Origin: Streptomyces sp. NBC_00237
GTDB lineage: Bacteria > Actinomycetota > Actinomycetes > Streptomycetales > Streptomycetaceae
Assembly (NCBI RefSeq): GCF_026342435.1
Contig: NZ_JAPEMT010000001.1
Location: 795,993-859,992, forward strand
Length of the DNA stretch: 64,000 bases
Direction: 5' to 3'
In this document: positions 8,396-16,279 of the stretch, one piece after another
Position numbering within the stretch: position 1 is the first letter of the stretch
Layout: the number at the start of each line of letters is the position of its first letter
The notes under the pieces: generated by a model
Told to the model about the DNA's origin: nothing
The model's input: the letters and a program-made list of their open reading frames with translations, nothing else
Databases searched by the model: none
Position numbers and translations under genes: made by a program

Positions 8396-9006
8396 AGCCT
8401 GCCCCCGAAGCCCTGTGCGCCGGCGCTGGTGTCGGCGACGGTGTCCAGGCCGGAGCCAGGGCCCGTACCCGGGACGGTGTTCGCCGTCGACAGCAGTTGC
8501 AGCCCCAGCCGGAGTCTGCGGCGCGCCTCGTCCTCGGTGATGCTCAGCCGGGACGCGGTCTGCCGGTAGTCGTGCCGCTGGAAGTACGCCAGTTCCAGGG
8601 CCTCCCTCAGGGGCGCGGGCATCGATGTCACGATGTAGTCCGCGCGGGCCGCCGCGGCCGCCCGGTGCACCTTGAGTTCCAGTTCTTCCGCCGTGCCCTC
8701 GCCTTCCGCGAGGGCGGCCGATTCGTCCTGCCGGAGCCGGTGCACGGCACGCCGGTGGGTGAGCCGGGCGATCCAGGCCCGCATGGAGCCGTCCTTCGGA
8801 TCGTACGACTGAGGGTTTTCCCAGACGTGCCCGAAGACGTCACGGGTGATCTGGTCGGCCGCGTCCTCGTCGTCCAGCACCCGGTGCGCCAGGCTGTGCA
8901 CGAGGGAGGCGAACCTGTCGTAGAGCTCGCCGAGCGCCGCCGCCTCGCCCCGCGCCAGCCGCTGCTGCATCCTGCGGTCCCAGCGCGGCGGTGCGTCCTT
9001 CGGCAT
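8392..9006 (-). CDS. ECF-family RNA polymerase sigma factor
   Basis: This 204-residue sigma-70 relative contains region 2 (YDRFASLVHSLAHRVLDDEDAADQITRDVFGHVWENP, about residues 25-60, with the SYDPKDGSMRAWIARLTHRRAVHRLR stretch) and region 4 (PLREALELAYFQRHDYRQTASRLSITEDEARRRLR, about 128-165). It is followed by a 35-residue Gly/Thr/Ser-rich tail with no known function. Translational coupling to the zinc anti-sigma gene shows they form a switch. An autoregulated promoter would be expected in the 264 bp to the divergent STAS gene, but I could not identify a clear -35/-10 pair. Confidence 0.92.
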   Translation of the reverse strand: MPKDAPPRWDRRMQQRLARGEAAALGELYDRFASLVHSLAHRVLDDEDAADQITRDVFGHVWENPQSYDPKDGSMRAWIARLTHRRAVHRLRQDESAALAEGEGTAEELELKVHRAAAAARADYIVTSMPAPLREALELAYFQRHDYRQTASRLSITEDEARRRLRLGLQLLSTANTVPGTGPGSGLDTVADTSAGAQGFGGRL

Positions 9007-9270
9007 CCGATCCCCCCAAGCCCCGTACCGCTGCGGAATCCCGTGCCGCCGCGTGCCGAATCCCTAGCTCTTTCGAATGTAGTGCGATGACCGGTCGGCG
9101 CACGCCCCTTTGTGACAAGTGCGCCCCTCGCGCGGTCCGGGATGGTAGTGATCCGGTCAATACGTACCTCCTGTGTACGAGCCGCACAGGCAGGCGGTGT
9201 TTCATGGGGAGGCGGCTAGGGAAGCCGCGATGAGGAAGGGTTACTTCCGGTTAGCTGAGAGGTCCGACGC

Positions 9271-9645
9271 GTGACGCTGAAGGTGACAGGCGCAGAGCAC
9301 GGCAGCTGGGCCGTGCTGCACATCTCCGGCGAACTGGACCTGGTGACCTCACCGGCTGTGCGCCAGCACGTGCACAACGCCGTCGCGGACGGGCGCCACA
9401 GAGTGGTGCTCGATCTGTCGGACGTGCTGTTCTGCGACTCCAGTGGGGTGGGGGTGCTGATCGCCGCGCGGCGGCTGATGCGGTCGTGCCAGGGGAGTCT
9501 GCGGCTCATCCTGCCGGCGCGGGGGGCGATCGACGGGAGCCATGTGAACAGGGTGCTGGCGGCACTTGGTGTGCGACGCCTCTTCGAGGTGTTCCCCGAT
9601 GTGGACACCGCGGTGGACGATACGGCGCAGTCGCTGTCGGCCTGA
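9271..9645 (+). CDS. STAS-domain anti-sigma factor antagonist
   Basis: A 124-residue SpoIIAA/RsbV-like protein that would bind a kinase-type anti-sigma factor and free its sigma factor when unphosphorylated. The STAS core is intact: ISGELDLVTSPAVRQ near residues 16-30 and the phospho-acceptor loop FCDSSGVGVLIAARR near residues 52-66, with the Ser at about 56. No cognate RsbW kinase or SigB-type sigma gene is adjacent; the two RsbW-like ATPases in this window (15.2 and 30.2 kb) are possible but unproven partners. GTG at 9271 follows GAGAGG. The stop codon lies inside a 26-bp tandem repeat. Confidence 0.92.
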   Translation: MTLKVTGAEHGSWAVLHISGELDLVTSPAVRQHVHNAVADGRHRVVLDLSDVLFCDSSGVGVLIAARRLMRSCQGSLRLILPARGAIDGSHVNRVLAALGVRRLFEVFPDVDTAVDDTAQSLSA

Positions 9646-9706
9646 CGCACGGGAAGTCGCTGTCGGCCTGATGTCCAGGAAGTTGCTGTCGGCCTGATGT
9701 CCAACT
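9629..9706 (+). repeat. 26-bp tandem repeat, three copies, spanning the STAS stop codon
   Basis: Units start at 9629, 9655 and 9681, each beginning AGTCGCTGTCGGCCTGA or AGTTGCTGTCGGCCTGA; copies 2 and 3 agree at 22 of 26 positions. The first unit encodes the last codons and stop of the STAS gene. Since 26 is not a multiple of three, later copies fall in other frames, so the array looks like duplication of the gene end after the coding sequence was fixed. Confidence 0.9.
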
Positions 9707-9775
9707 GGCCCACCGGTGGATGATTTCCCTGCGGAAACGGCTTCCTCCACACGTCAAGCACGTACGCTCGCCTGC

Positions 9776-10306
9776 ATGGACAGCGCAGAGTACGAGCGCA
9801 AGACAGCGGCCCGTTTCGCCTCCTTCGACCAGGACGGCAACGGATACATCGACCGCGAGGACTTCAGTGCCGCGGCGGCCGCCATCCTTGCCGAGTTCAA
9901 CACCACCGCCCGTTGCGACAAGGGCCAGGCCCTCTACAGCGGGGCCGAGGCGTTCTGGCAGGGGATGGCCGGAATCGCGGACGTGGACGGCGACCAGCGG
10001 GTCAGCCGCGACGAGTTCGTGACGGGTGCGGTCAAGCGGCTGCGGGACAACCCGAAGCGGTTCGCGGAGATCGCCAGGCCCTTCCTGCACGCGGCCATCG
10101 AGATCGCGGCGGCGTCGGAGGGGGAGGGGGACGGCGTCACGGTCGGGGCGGCGACCCGGCTGCTCCGGGTCCTCGGGGCGGACGAGCGGGTTGCGGGGCA
10201 GGTTGCGGCGGCGCTGGATGCGGATGGCGATGGGCGCATCACCGAGAACGAAACCCTGACCGCTTTCGCCACCTACTACACAGTCGACACCCCCGACCCC
10301 CAATAA
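9776..10306 (+). CDS. Calerythrin-like four-EF-hand calcium-binding protein
   Basis: At 176 residues this matches calerythrin and sarcoplasmic calcium-binding proteins in length and layout. Three canonical EF-hand loops are visible: DQDGNGYIDRED (about residue 16), DVDGDQRVSRDE (about 70) and DADGDGRITENE (about 148). A fourth site near SEGEGDGVTVGA is degenerate, which is usual for one EF-hand of this family. It is probably a cytosolic calcium buffer or sensor. The ATG at 9776 is only 8 bp after TACGCT, a good -10, so the mRNA is probably leaderless; the longer open frame from 9716 has no support. Confidence 0.93.
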   Translation: MDSAEYERKTAARFASFDQDGNGYIDREDFSAAAAAILAEFNTTARCDKGQALYSGAEAFWQGMAGIADVDGDQRVSRDEFVTGAVKRLRDNPKRFAEIARPFLHAAIEIAAASEGEGDGVTVGAATRLLRVLGADERVAGQVAAALDADGDGRITENETLTAFATYYTVDTPDPQ

Positions 10307-10929
10307 CCCCCTCGGTCGGCGGCCTCCCTTCGCCTCCCTCACCTCCTCGGGCGGCGCCCCGCCTCGCCTCCTTGGGCGCCGCCTTGCTTAACCCCCTCGG
10401 GCGACGGGGCCTTCGCCTCGCCCCCTTGCGCCCGCTGCCGCCCTCCGCCTCGCCCCTTCGGGCTCCGCTCCCGCCTAGCCCCCTCCGCTTCCGCCCCTCC
10501 GCTCCCGCCTAGCCTCCCTGGGCGGCGGACCCAGCCCCTTCCGCCTCCGCCCAGGCGCCCTTGGGCTCCGCCCTGCCTAGCCCCCTTGGGCGGCGGGGCC
10601 GCCCCCCGGGGGCGGGACGGGCGGGCAAGGGGGCGGCCCCCCTCGCTCCGGGCCCGCCCCGGTGCTGCCCGCCGTTACCTCGCCTTATGGGTGCGCCGCG
10701 CCCGGGTGCGCCTGCGGCGGGCTGCCCCTCCCCGCCCCTTCACCTAAACTCGCGAGGCTTGGGGGGCGTACGTGCGGGCGCGTTGGGGCTGGCCGCGCAG
10801 TTCCCCGCGCCCCTAAAGGGGCGCACCCTCCCAGACCCCGCGAAGCCGGGAGCGCGCGTGATGCGGCCCCGCGCCCCTCAAGGGGCACGTCCGCGCCGTG
10901 GTGCAGAGCCGCGCCCCTCGAAGGGGCCC
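10307..10929 (+). other. 623-bp low-complexity C-rich intergenic region with stem-loops
   Basis: No credible gene. The first half (10307-10600) is a C-rich strand with many loose copies of CCTTGGGCGGCG, CGCCTCGCCCC and CCGCCTAGCC. The second half carries the Streptomyces-wide element GCGCAGTTCCCCGCGCCCCT followed by AAAGGGGCGC (about 10795-10824), whose GCGCCCC/GGGGCGC arms at 10807-10813 and 10818-10824 form a hairpin, and a similar hairpin GCCCC-TCAA-GGGGC at 10873-10886. Open frames through it are compositional artefacts. Confidence 0.75.
10913..10927 (-). terminator. Hairpin just after the acyl-CoA ligase stop
   Basis: GCCCCT (10913-10918) and AGGGGC (10922-10927) pair around a CGA loop three bases beyond the stop codon of the minus-strand ligase. 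It is one of three similar GCCCC/GGGGC hairpins in the neighbouring intergenic region. Confidence 0.55.
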
Positions 10930-12486
10930 TCAGTTGCCGAACTGTTCCCGCAAGCGGTACTTCAGGACCTTCCGCAAAGTCTCGTTCCGAGGAAGCGCAT
11001 CCACCACCTCCACCTGCTCCGGCAGCTTGTACGTGGCCAACCCCTGCCCGCGCAAATACGCGACCACCTCCTCCCGCGTCAACCCCACCTCAGCCGAACG
11101 CAGTTCCACGACCGCACACACCCGCTCCCCCCGCGCAGCGTCCGGCAGCCCGATCACCGCCACATCCCCCACCGCCGGATGCCCGTGCAGCAGATCCTCG
11201 ATCTCCTTGGCCGAGATGTTCTCGCCCTTGCGGATGATCACGTCCTTGAGCCGCCCCGTCAGTACTAGGTGCCCTGACCTCGTCAGATGCCCCAGGTCGC
11301 CGGTGATCAGATAGCCGTCCGGGTCGAAGGCACCGGAGGACGCCGCCGCCCCCAAGTACCCCTGGCACACCGCCTCCCCGCGCAGCCGCACCTCCCCGTC
11401 GACCCCCGCCGGGACCGGCTTGCCCTCCGGGTCGGTGATCCGGATCGACATGCCCTCCGGGGGCCGCCCCTCCGTCGTCGCGAGGTTCGATGCGGTGTCG
11501 TCCGGCGCGCCCATCGTGATCATGGGCACCTCCGTCATCCCGTATCCGTGGGTGAGCTGACAGCCCAGCTCCCGCACCACCGCGTGGTACAGCTCCGGCG
11601 GCTTCGGCGCGCCGCCGCCCGCGAGCAGCCGCAGCGTCGGGAGTACCGGTGTGGACGGGGTCTTGCGCTGTTCGGCGAGGAACATCGAGTAGAACGCCGT
11701 CGAGCCCCCAGCCACCGTCACCCCGTGGCGGCGGTATTCAGCCAAAGCGTCCGGCATCGCGAACTGCTCGAAGAGGACGGCCGGGAAGCCGTACAGGAGC
11801 AGCATCACCAGATAGTCAGGGCCGCCTATGTGCGCGTACGGGAAGGCGATCGAGCCGACGTCGTCCGGTGACAGGTGCAGGGCGTGCGCCAGGCAGGAGC
11901 CGCCCGCGATCAGGGAGCGGTCCGTGTGCAGCACCCCGCGCGGGGCGGACGTCGTGCCCGATGTCCAGTAGATCCAGCGGACCGACGTGCCGTCGGAGGG
12001 GGTCGGGGGGAGAAGGTTCGGGTCCGCGTCGGGCAGGTCGTCGTACGCCTGGAGCACGAGGAGGGGGCGCGGGAGTTCCAGCGCGAGGCGGTGCGCCATG
12101 GAGGCGTGGTCGAAGCCCCGCCACTCGCCCGGCACGGCGAAGTAGTCCGCCTGTGACTCCCGCAGCGCGAAGCCCACTTCGCGGTCCCGGTAGAAGGGGA
12201 TGACGGGTGACTGGACCGCGCCGAGGCGGGCCAGCGCGAGGGAGAAGAGGATCGTTTCGACGCGGGTCGGGAGCTGCCAGGCGACCACGCTCCCGGCCCG
12301 TACCCCCAGCTCGTGCAGCCCCGCCGCGACCCGTTCCGCGCGGTCCCTGAGCTCGCCGAAGGTGACGGAGCGGTCCTCCTGGAGCAGCGCCGGGCGGTGT
12401 GGGGTGAGGTCGGCGCGGCGGGAGACGAGATCCCACAGGGTCGGGGCCCCGTCGAGTGCGCGGGCGGTGTGCATGGGTGAAGTCAC
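10930..12486 (-). CDS. Acyl-CoA ligase of the AMP-forming family
   Basis: A 518-residue adenylate-forming enzyme that activates a carboxylic acid as its CoA thioester through an acyl-AMP. The P-loop is YWTSGTTSAPRG (about residue 173), followed by the family motifs HGYGMTE (about 315), ITGDLGHLTRSGHLVLTGRLKD (about 397-418) and the C-terminal catalytic lysine region PRNETLRKVLK. The substrate cannot be predicted closely. GTG at 12486 has GGGAG 7 bp upstream; an internal ATG lies four codons in. It is divergent from the acyl-CoA dehydrogenase pair and shares two copies of the window-wide operator with it. Confidence 0.9.
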   Translation of the reverse strand: MTSPMHTARALDGAPTLWDLVSRRADLTPHRPALLQEDRSVTFGELRDRAERVAAGLHELGVRAGSVVAWQLPTRVETILFSLALARLGAVQSPVIPFYRDREVGFALRESQADYFAVPGEWRGFDHASMAHRLALELPRPLLVLQAYDDLPDADPNLLPPTPSDGTSVRWIYWTSGTTSAPRGVLHTDRSLIAGGSCLAHALHLSPDDVGSIAFPYAHIGGPDYLVMLLLYGFPAVLFEQFAMPDALAEYRRHGVTVAGGSTAFYSMFLAEQRKTPSTPVLPTLRLLAGGGAPKPPELYHAVVRELGCQLTHGYGMTEVPMITMGAPDDTASNLATTEGRPPEGMSIRITDPEGKPVPAGVDGEVRLRGEAVCQGYLGAAASSGAFDPDGYLITGDLGHLTRSGHLVLTGRLKDVIIRKGENISAKEIEDLLHGHPAVGDVAVIGLPDAARGERVCAVVELRSAEVGLTREEVVAYLRGQGLATYKLPEQVEVVDALPRNETLRKVLKYRLREQFGN

Positions 12487-12505
12487 TTCACGCTCCCGTA
12501 GGCAA

Positions 12506-12520
12506 CTGACGGATAGTCAG
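12506..12520. promoter_or_regulatory. Operator copy CTGACGGATAGTCAG
   Basis: The palindromic 15-mer lies 20 bp upstream of the acyl-CoA ligase start. The sequence is identical to the copy at 47461-47475, which precedes another acyl-CoA ligase. Confidence 0.85.
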
Positions 12521-12584
12521 AACTGGCCGTGAGCGTAGGGCGCTACGCCTTGTCGGTCCAGAGGTGTGCGGGCTAGCCTCGGTT

Positions 12585-12599
12585 CTGACGGGTCGTCAG
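12585..12599. promoter_or_regulatory. Operator copy CTGACGGGTCGTCAG
   Basis: Perfect 6-bp inverted arms CTGACG/CGTCAG around GGT, flanked by T and A so that the palindrome extends to 17 bp. It is the second operator in the ligase/dehydrogenase divergent region, 125 bp before the chosen dehydrogenase start. Confidence 0.9.
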
Positions 12600-12724
12600 A
12601 CCAAGGAGGTCGCCCTCGGCCACGTCGGTCGAGGGACTCGACGACGGGATGATCCACCGGCTGATGCGCGGCAAGGCGATCAGGATGCCCGGAATGGGCC
12701 TGGACAGGAGCGGCGGGCGCGCTG

Positions 12725-13867
12725 ATGGACCTCACGTATACGGAGCAAGAGGAGAGATTCCGGCAGGAGTTGAGGAGGTGGCTCGGGGAGGTGCTGCCCG
12801 GGTTGCCGGAGCGGCCCGACCCCCTCGACTGGCCCGGCAGGCGCGCGTACGACACCGCCTGGCAGCGGATGCTGTACGACGCCGGGTACGCCGACCTCCA
12901 GCGCGAGGCCACTCCGACCCAGCACCTGATCTTCCTGGAGGAGACCGAGCGCGCCGGGGCCCCGTACGTCGGCGCGAACTTCGTCGGGCTGCTGCACGCG
13001 GGGCCGACCATCGCCGCCGAGGGCACCGAGGAGCAGCGGGCGCGCTGGCTGCCGCCGATCCTGCGCGGCGACGAGGTCTGGTGCCAGGGCTTCAGCGAGC
13101 CCGACGCGGGCTCCGACCTGGCGTCGCTGCGGACGAAGGCCGTCCGGGACGGGGATCAGTACGTGGTCTCGGGGTCCAAGATCTGGACCTCGCACGCCGA
13201 GGTGGCCGACTGGTGCGAGCTTCTCGTCCGCACCACTCCCGTCACACCCGAAACCCCCAAGCACAAGGGCATCACCTGGCTCGCCATGCCGATGGACGCG
13301 CCCGGCATCACCGTCCGGCCCCTGCGCACCCTCGCCGGGTCCACCGAGTTCGCGGAGGTGTTCCTCGACGAGGTGCGGGTGCCGGTCGCGAACCGGGTCG
13401 GCGCGGAGAACGACGGCTGGCGCGTCACCATGGTCACGCTCTCCTTCGAGCGGGGTACGGCCTTCGTCGGCGAGGTCGTCGCCTGCCGTCGCACCCTGGC
13501 GGCGGTCGCCCGTGAGGCGCGCGCGAACGGCACCTGGGACGATGCGGTCATCAGGCGCCAACTGGGGCGGCTCAACGCTGAGTTCATGACGCTGTGGCGG
13601 CTGACCCAGTGGAACGTGAGCGAGGCGCAGAAGACGGGCGGCGTTCCGGGAGCCGGTGGCTCCGTCTTCAAGCTCCGCTACTCGCACGCCCGTCAGGAGC
13701 TGTACGACACGGCCGCCGAGGTCCTGGGGGCCGGGTCCTTCGACCTCGGCCACGACTGGACCCTCGACCGGCTCTCCTCCCTCTCGTACACCATCGCCGC
13801 CGGTACCTCCCAGATCCAGCGGAACATCGTCGCCGAGCGCATCCTCGGCCTCCCGAAGGGCCGGTGA
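12725..13867 (+). CDS. Acyl-CoA dehydrogenase, long subunit
   Basis: A 380-residue flavoprotein that introduces an alpha-beta double bond into an acyl-CoA. The FAD/substrate regions are CQGFSEPDAGSDLASL (about 119-134) and KIWTSHAEVADW, and the C terminus has GTSQIQRNIVAERILGLPKGR. It is followed after 10 bp by a shorter homologue, the arrangement of the heteromeric alpha/beta dehydrogenases (FadE26-FadE27 type) that oxidise bulky steroid-like acyl-CoAs in actinobacteria. ATG at 12725 has only a weak ribosome site (GGAG 16 bp away), so the start is not certain. Confidence 0.9.
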   Translation: MDLTYTEQEERFRQELRRWLGEVLPGLPERPDPLDWPGRRAYDTAWQRMLYDAGYADLQREATPTQHLIFLEETERAGAPYVGANFVGLLHAGPTIAAEGTEEQRARWLPPILRGDEVWCQGFSEPDAGSDLASLRTKAVRDGDQYVVSGSKIWTSHAEVADWCELLVRTTPVTPETPKHKGITWLAMPMDAPGITVRPLRTLAGSTEFAEVFLDEVRVPVANRVGAENDGWRVTMVTLSFERGTAFVGEVVACRRTLAAVAREARANGTWDDAVIRRQLGRLNAEFMTLWRLTQWNVSEAQKTGGVPGAGGSVFKLRYSHARQELYDTAAEVLGAGSFDLGHDWTLDRLSSLSYTIAAGTSQIQRNIVAERILGLPKGR

Positions 13868-13877
13868 GGGGAGTCGC

Positions 13878-14795
13878 ATGGACTTTCAACTGACCGATGA
13901 ACAGAGGGCGTTGAAGCGCGGCGTCCGGGAGCTTCTCGCGCGGCGCTTCGACCGCGAGGCCCTGCGTGCGGCGGTCGACCGCGCCTCGTCGAGCAGCGGT
14001 GGGGCGCTGGACCGGGGCCTGTGGCGCACCCTCGGCGAGGCGGGCTTCTTCGCCCTGCGCCTCCCCGAGTCCGAGGGCGGCGTCGGCCTCGGGATGCCGG
14101 AGGCGGTGCTGCTCTTCGAGGAGGCGGGCCGGGTGCTGCTGCCGGGGCCCCTCGTCGAGACGCACCTCGCGGCGGGCGAGGTGAAGGGCGCGGCGGAGGG
14201 GGAGGCGGTCGTCACGGCTCCGTACGGGCGGCTCGTCGCGCACCTCGCCGACGCGGACGTCGTACGGGGGGCGGGTGCGGGTGCGGCGGACCTGCGCGGT
14301 GCCGTCGAGCCGGTGCGCTCGGTCGATCCGCTGACGCCGCTGCACCGGCTCGACGGGCCGACCTCGCACCCGTACCCGAGGGAAGCCGTTCTCCTGACCG
14401 CCGCCGAGCAGCTCGGGACGGCCGCCCGCACGCTTGAGCTCGCCGTCCAACACGCGTGCGAGCGCGAGCAGTTCGGGCAGCCGGTGGGGGCCTTCCAGGC
14501 GGTGAAGCACCTGTGCGCGCAGATGCTGGTGCGCGTCGAGACGGCCCGTGCGGCCGTGTACGCGGCGGCGGTCACGGGGTCGGACGTCGACGGAGCGGCG
14601 GCCGGACTGTTCGCCGACGAGGCCGCCGTGGGCAACGCGCGCGACTGCCTCCAGGTGTGCGGGGGCATGGGCTTCACGTGGGAGGCTGACGTACATCTGC
14701 ATCTGAAGCGAGCATGGGTACGGGCCGGGCGCGGCCCGTCGAAGGCGGAGACGGAAGAGGAACTGGCGGCCGCACTTCTGGCCGACGGCGTGTGA
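13878..14795 (+). CDS. Acyl-CoA dehydrogenase, short partner subunit
   Basis: At 305 residues this is clearly shorter than a homotetrameric acyl-CoA dehydrogenase (about 380). The fold is recognisable from MDFQLTDEQRALKRGVREL at the start, LPESEGGVGLGMPEAVLL (about 60-77), CEREQFGQPVGAFQAVKH and the C-terminal QVCGGMGFTWEADVHLHLKRA. The middle, where other family members bind flavin and substrate, is compressed. This matches the catalytically complementary small subunit of alpha2beta2 dehydrogenases such as FadE27, so it probably works only with the preceding protein. ATG at 13878 follows GAGGGGAGTCGC. Confidence 0.88.
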   Translation: MDFQLTDEQRALKRGVRELLARRFDREALRAAVDRASSSSGGALDRGLWRTLGEAGFFALRLPESEGGVGLGMPEAVLLFEEAGRVLLPGPLVETHLAAGEVKGAAEGEAVVTAPYGRLVAHLADADVVRGAGAGAADLRGAVEPVRSVDPLTPLHRLDGPTSHPYPREAVLLTAAEQLGTAARTLELAVQHACEREQFGQPVGAFQAVKHLCAQMLVRVETARAAVYAAAVTGSDVDGAAAGLFADEAAVGNARDCLQVCGGMGFTWEADVHLHLKRAWVRAGRGPSKAETEEELAAALLADGV

Positions 14796-15241
14796 GGGGC
14801 CGTACTTCTGGGCGAAACGACGTGAACGGCCGCTGCCAGAAGGAGTCATGAACGGGTCACCCTGTGTCGATATCGGGTTGTGTCCTTTGCAGGAGTCGTC
14901 ACGGGCCGGAGTCGGGTCATCGCTCGGGTACGCTCCGTCAGATGCGAGTGGTGGTGGAGCGCGGGATTCCCGGTGCGGCCTGTACGGCGGCTCCGGACCG
15001 GGCGACGCGCTTCGTCCGAACCACTTCTCGCGTCGGGCGAAGGCGTCACGAGCGCTCACGTTCGACTCTCCGCAGCGTGCGTCGCACAGTATGCAGGACG
15101 CGTACTCCTTCGCGCTGGAATATGCCTGAAGCGCTTGTTGCGGTGACTGTACGTCAACCATGCTGTCCCACAAGGGAATCACGTTCCGTGACCCTGTGGA
15201 GACGCGAGGCGTTGTGTCCGCCGGTTCGGATGGTGTGAGCG
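14796..15241 (+). other. 446-bp intergenic region upstream of the ATPase gene
   Basis: No supported gene. The region holds several overlapping short open frames on both strands, none with a ribosome site plus recognisable sequence. A single operator-like half-site (CCGTCAG at 14935-14941) is present without its partner arm. The stretch before 15242 (GGGAATCACGTTCCGTGACC) has a partial inverted repeat and probably belongs to the promoter of the ATPase gene. Confidence 0.5.
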
Positions 15242-15997
15242 GTGCAGGTGCTTCAGGTGCAGTTGGAGGTCGGGGCCGACCCCTCGGAGGTGGGACGAGC
15301 CCGTAGGTGGGCACGTTCCCGGCTCGTCGGGTGCGGCATAGAGGCCGACGAACCCGTCGCCGAGACGTTGGTCCTGCTCATTTCGGAGCTGGTCACCAAC
15401 GCCGTCGTGCACACGGGCTGTCCGGCGGTGCTGCGGATGCTGCTGCCCGGGGTTCCCGGCGAGGGGACCGCCGGGGAGGGGGCGTCCGGCGACGGGCCTC
15501 CCGGTGAGTGGCTTACCGGGGAAACGTGCCTGAACGGGACGCCGGGCTCCGGTTCCGCTTCGGGCACCGCAGCGGGCGTGCTGGCGGCTTCGGGCGGCAC
15601 GGTGCGGGTGGAGGTCGCCGATTCCAGCGCCTGCCCGCCGAGGCCCCGGCACGCGGAGGGCGACGACACGAACGGGCGCGGTCTGGAGCTCGTCGACGGT
15701 CTCGCCGACCGCTGGGGCTGGCAGACCGAGGGTGCGGGCAAGCGGATCTGGTGCGAGGTGGACCGGCAGGTGCTGCCGCCCCGGGCGGCCGGGGCGAACG
15801 GGTCCGAGTCCGCCGGACGGGATGCCGCGCGCGAGGCTCGCCGGGAGACGCCCCGGGAGACCCCTTGGGAGGGTCCTCGGGACACGTCGCGGGAGGCGCG
15901 GCGCGAGCCGGTGGCGGAGTCGCCTTTCAAGAAGCCGTTCGAGCCCCCCTTCGAGCCCTCGTACAAGCCGTCGTGCGCCGTCACAAATCGCACATAG
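15242..15997 (+). CDS. RsbW-like ATP-binding regulatory protein
   Basis: The N-terminal 170 residues form a GHKL-type (HATPase_c_2) domain: the N-box ETLVLLISELVTNAVVHTG (about 40-58) and the G1/G2 stretches VEVADSSACPPRPR and GRGLELVDGLADRWGW (about 145-160). Such Streptomyces proteins act as anti-sigma factors or kinases for STAS partners. An insert of about 45 Gly/Pro-rich residues separates the two halves, and the C-terminal 70 residues are an Arg/Glu/Pro-rich tail with repeated RE-TP-RE segments, both absent from ordinary RsbW. GTG at 15242 is the only workable start; the ribosome site is weak. Its partner is unknown. Confidence 0.85.
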   Translation: MQVLQVQLEVGADPSEVGRARRWARSRLVGCGIEADEPVAETLVLLISELVTNAVVHTGCPAVLRMLLPGVPGEGTAGEGASGDGPPGEWLTGETCLNGTPGSGSASGTAAGVLAASGGTVRVEVADSSACPPRPRHAEGDDTNGRGLELVDGLADRWGWQTEGAGKRIWCEVDRQVLPPRAAGANGSESAGRDAAREARRETPRETPWEGPRDTSREARREPVAESPFKKPFEPPFEPSYKPSCAVTNRT

Positions 15998-16279
15998 CGC
16001 GCGTTTCGTCGAGGTGCTGTTGACGCCTCCCGGCCTCCTGATCACGCTTGAACGAGCGATTCGTGAGCGAGGGGACGTCGAGGCGGCCGCACCGCCCTCC
16101 TCGACGAGTGCGGGTCGGAACGTGGTGGCGGCCGTCCTGGGGGACGGCCGCCTTCCGCTGCGGCGGGAATGCGGTGGCCTTCTCGTACGTACGGTCGCCT
16201 GCTCGTGCGTACGACCGGAAGCGCCGCGCGTACGGCTGCGGGGCCGGACGCACGGGTGGAGGTACGGGCGGGCGTACGG

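Noticed and set aside
10561..11268. 235-residue plus-strand open frame in the C-rich intergenic region and over the ligase gene.
   Set aside because: It is Pro/Arg-rich low-complexity sequence that runs antisense into the acyl-CoA ligase.
14927..14941. GGTACGCTCCGTCAG upstream of the ATPase gene at 15242.
   Set aside because: Only one arm matches (CCGTCAG); the other arm shares three of six bases. It does not meet the standard of the other sites.
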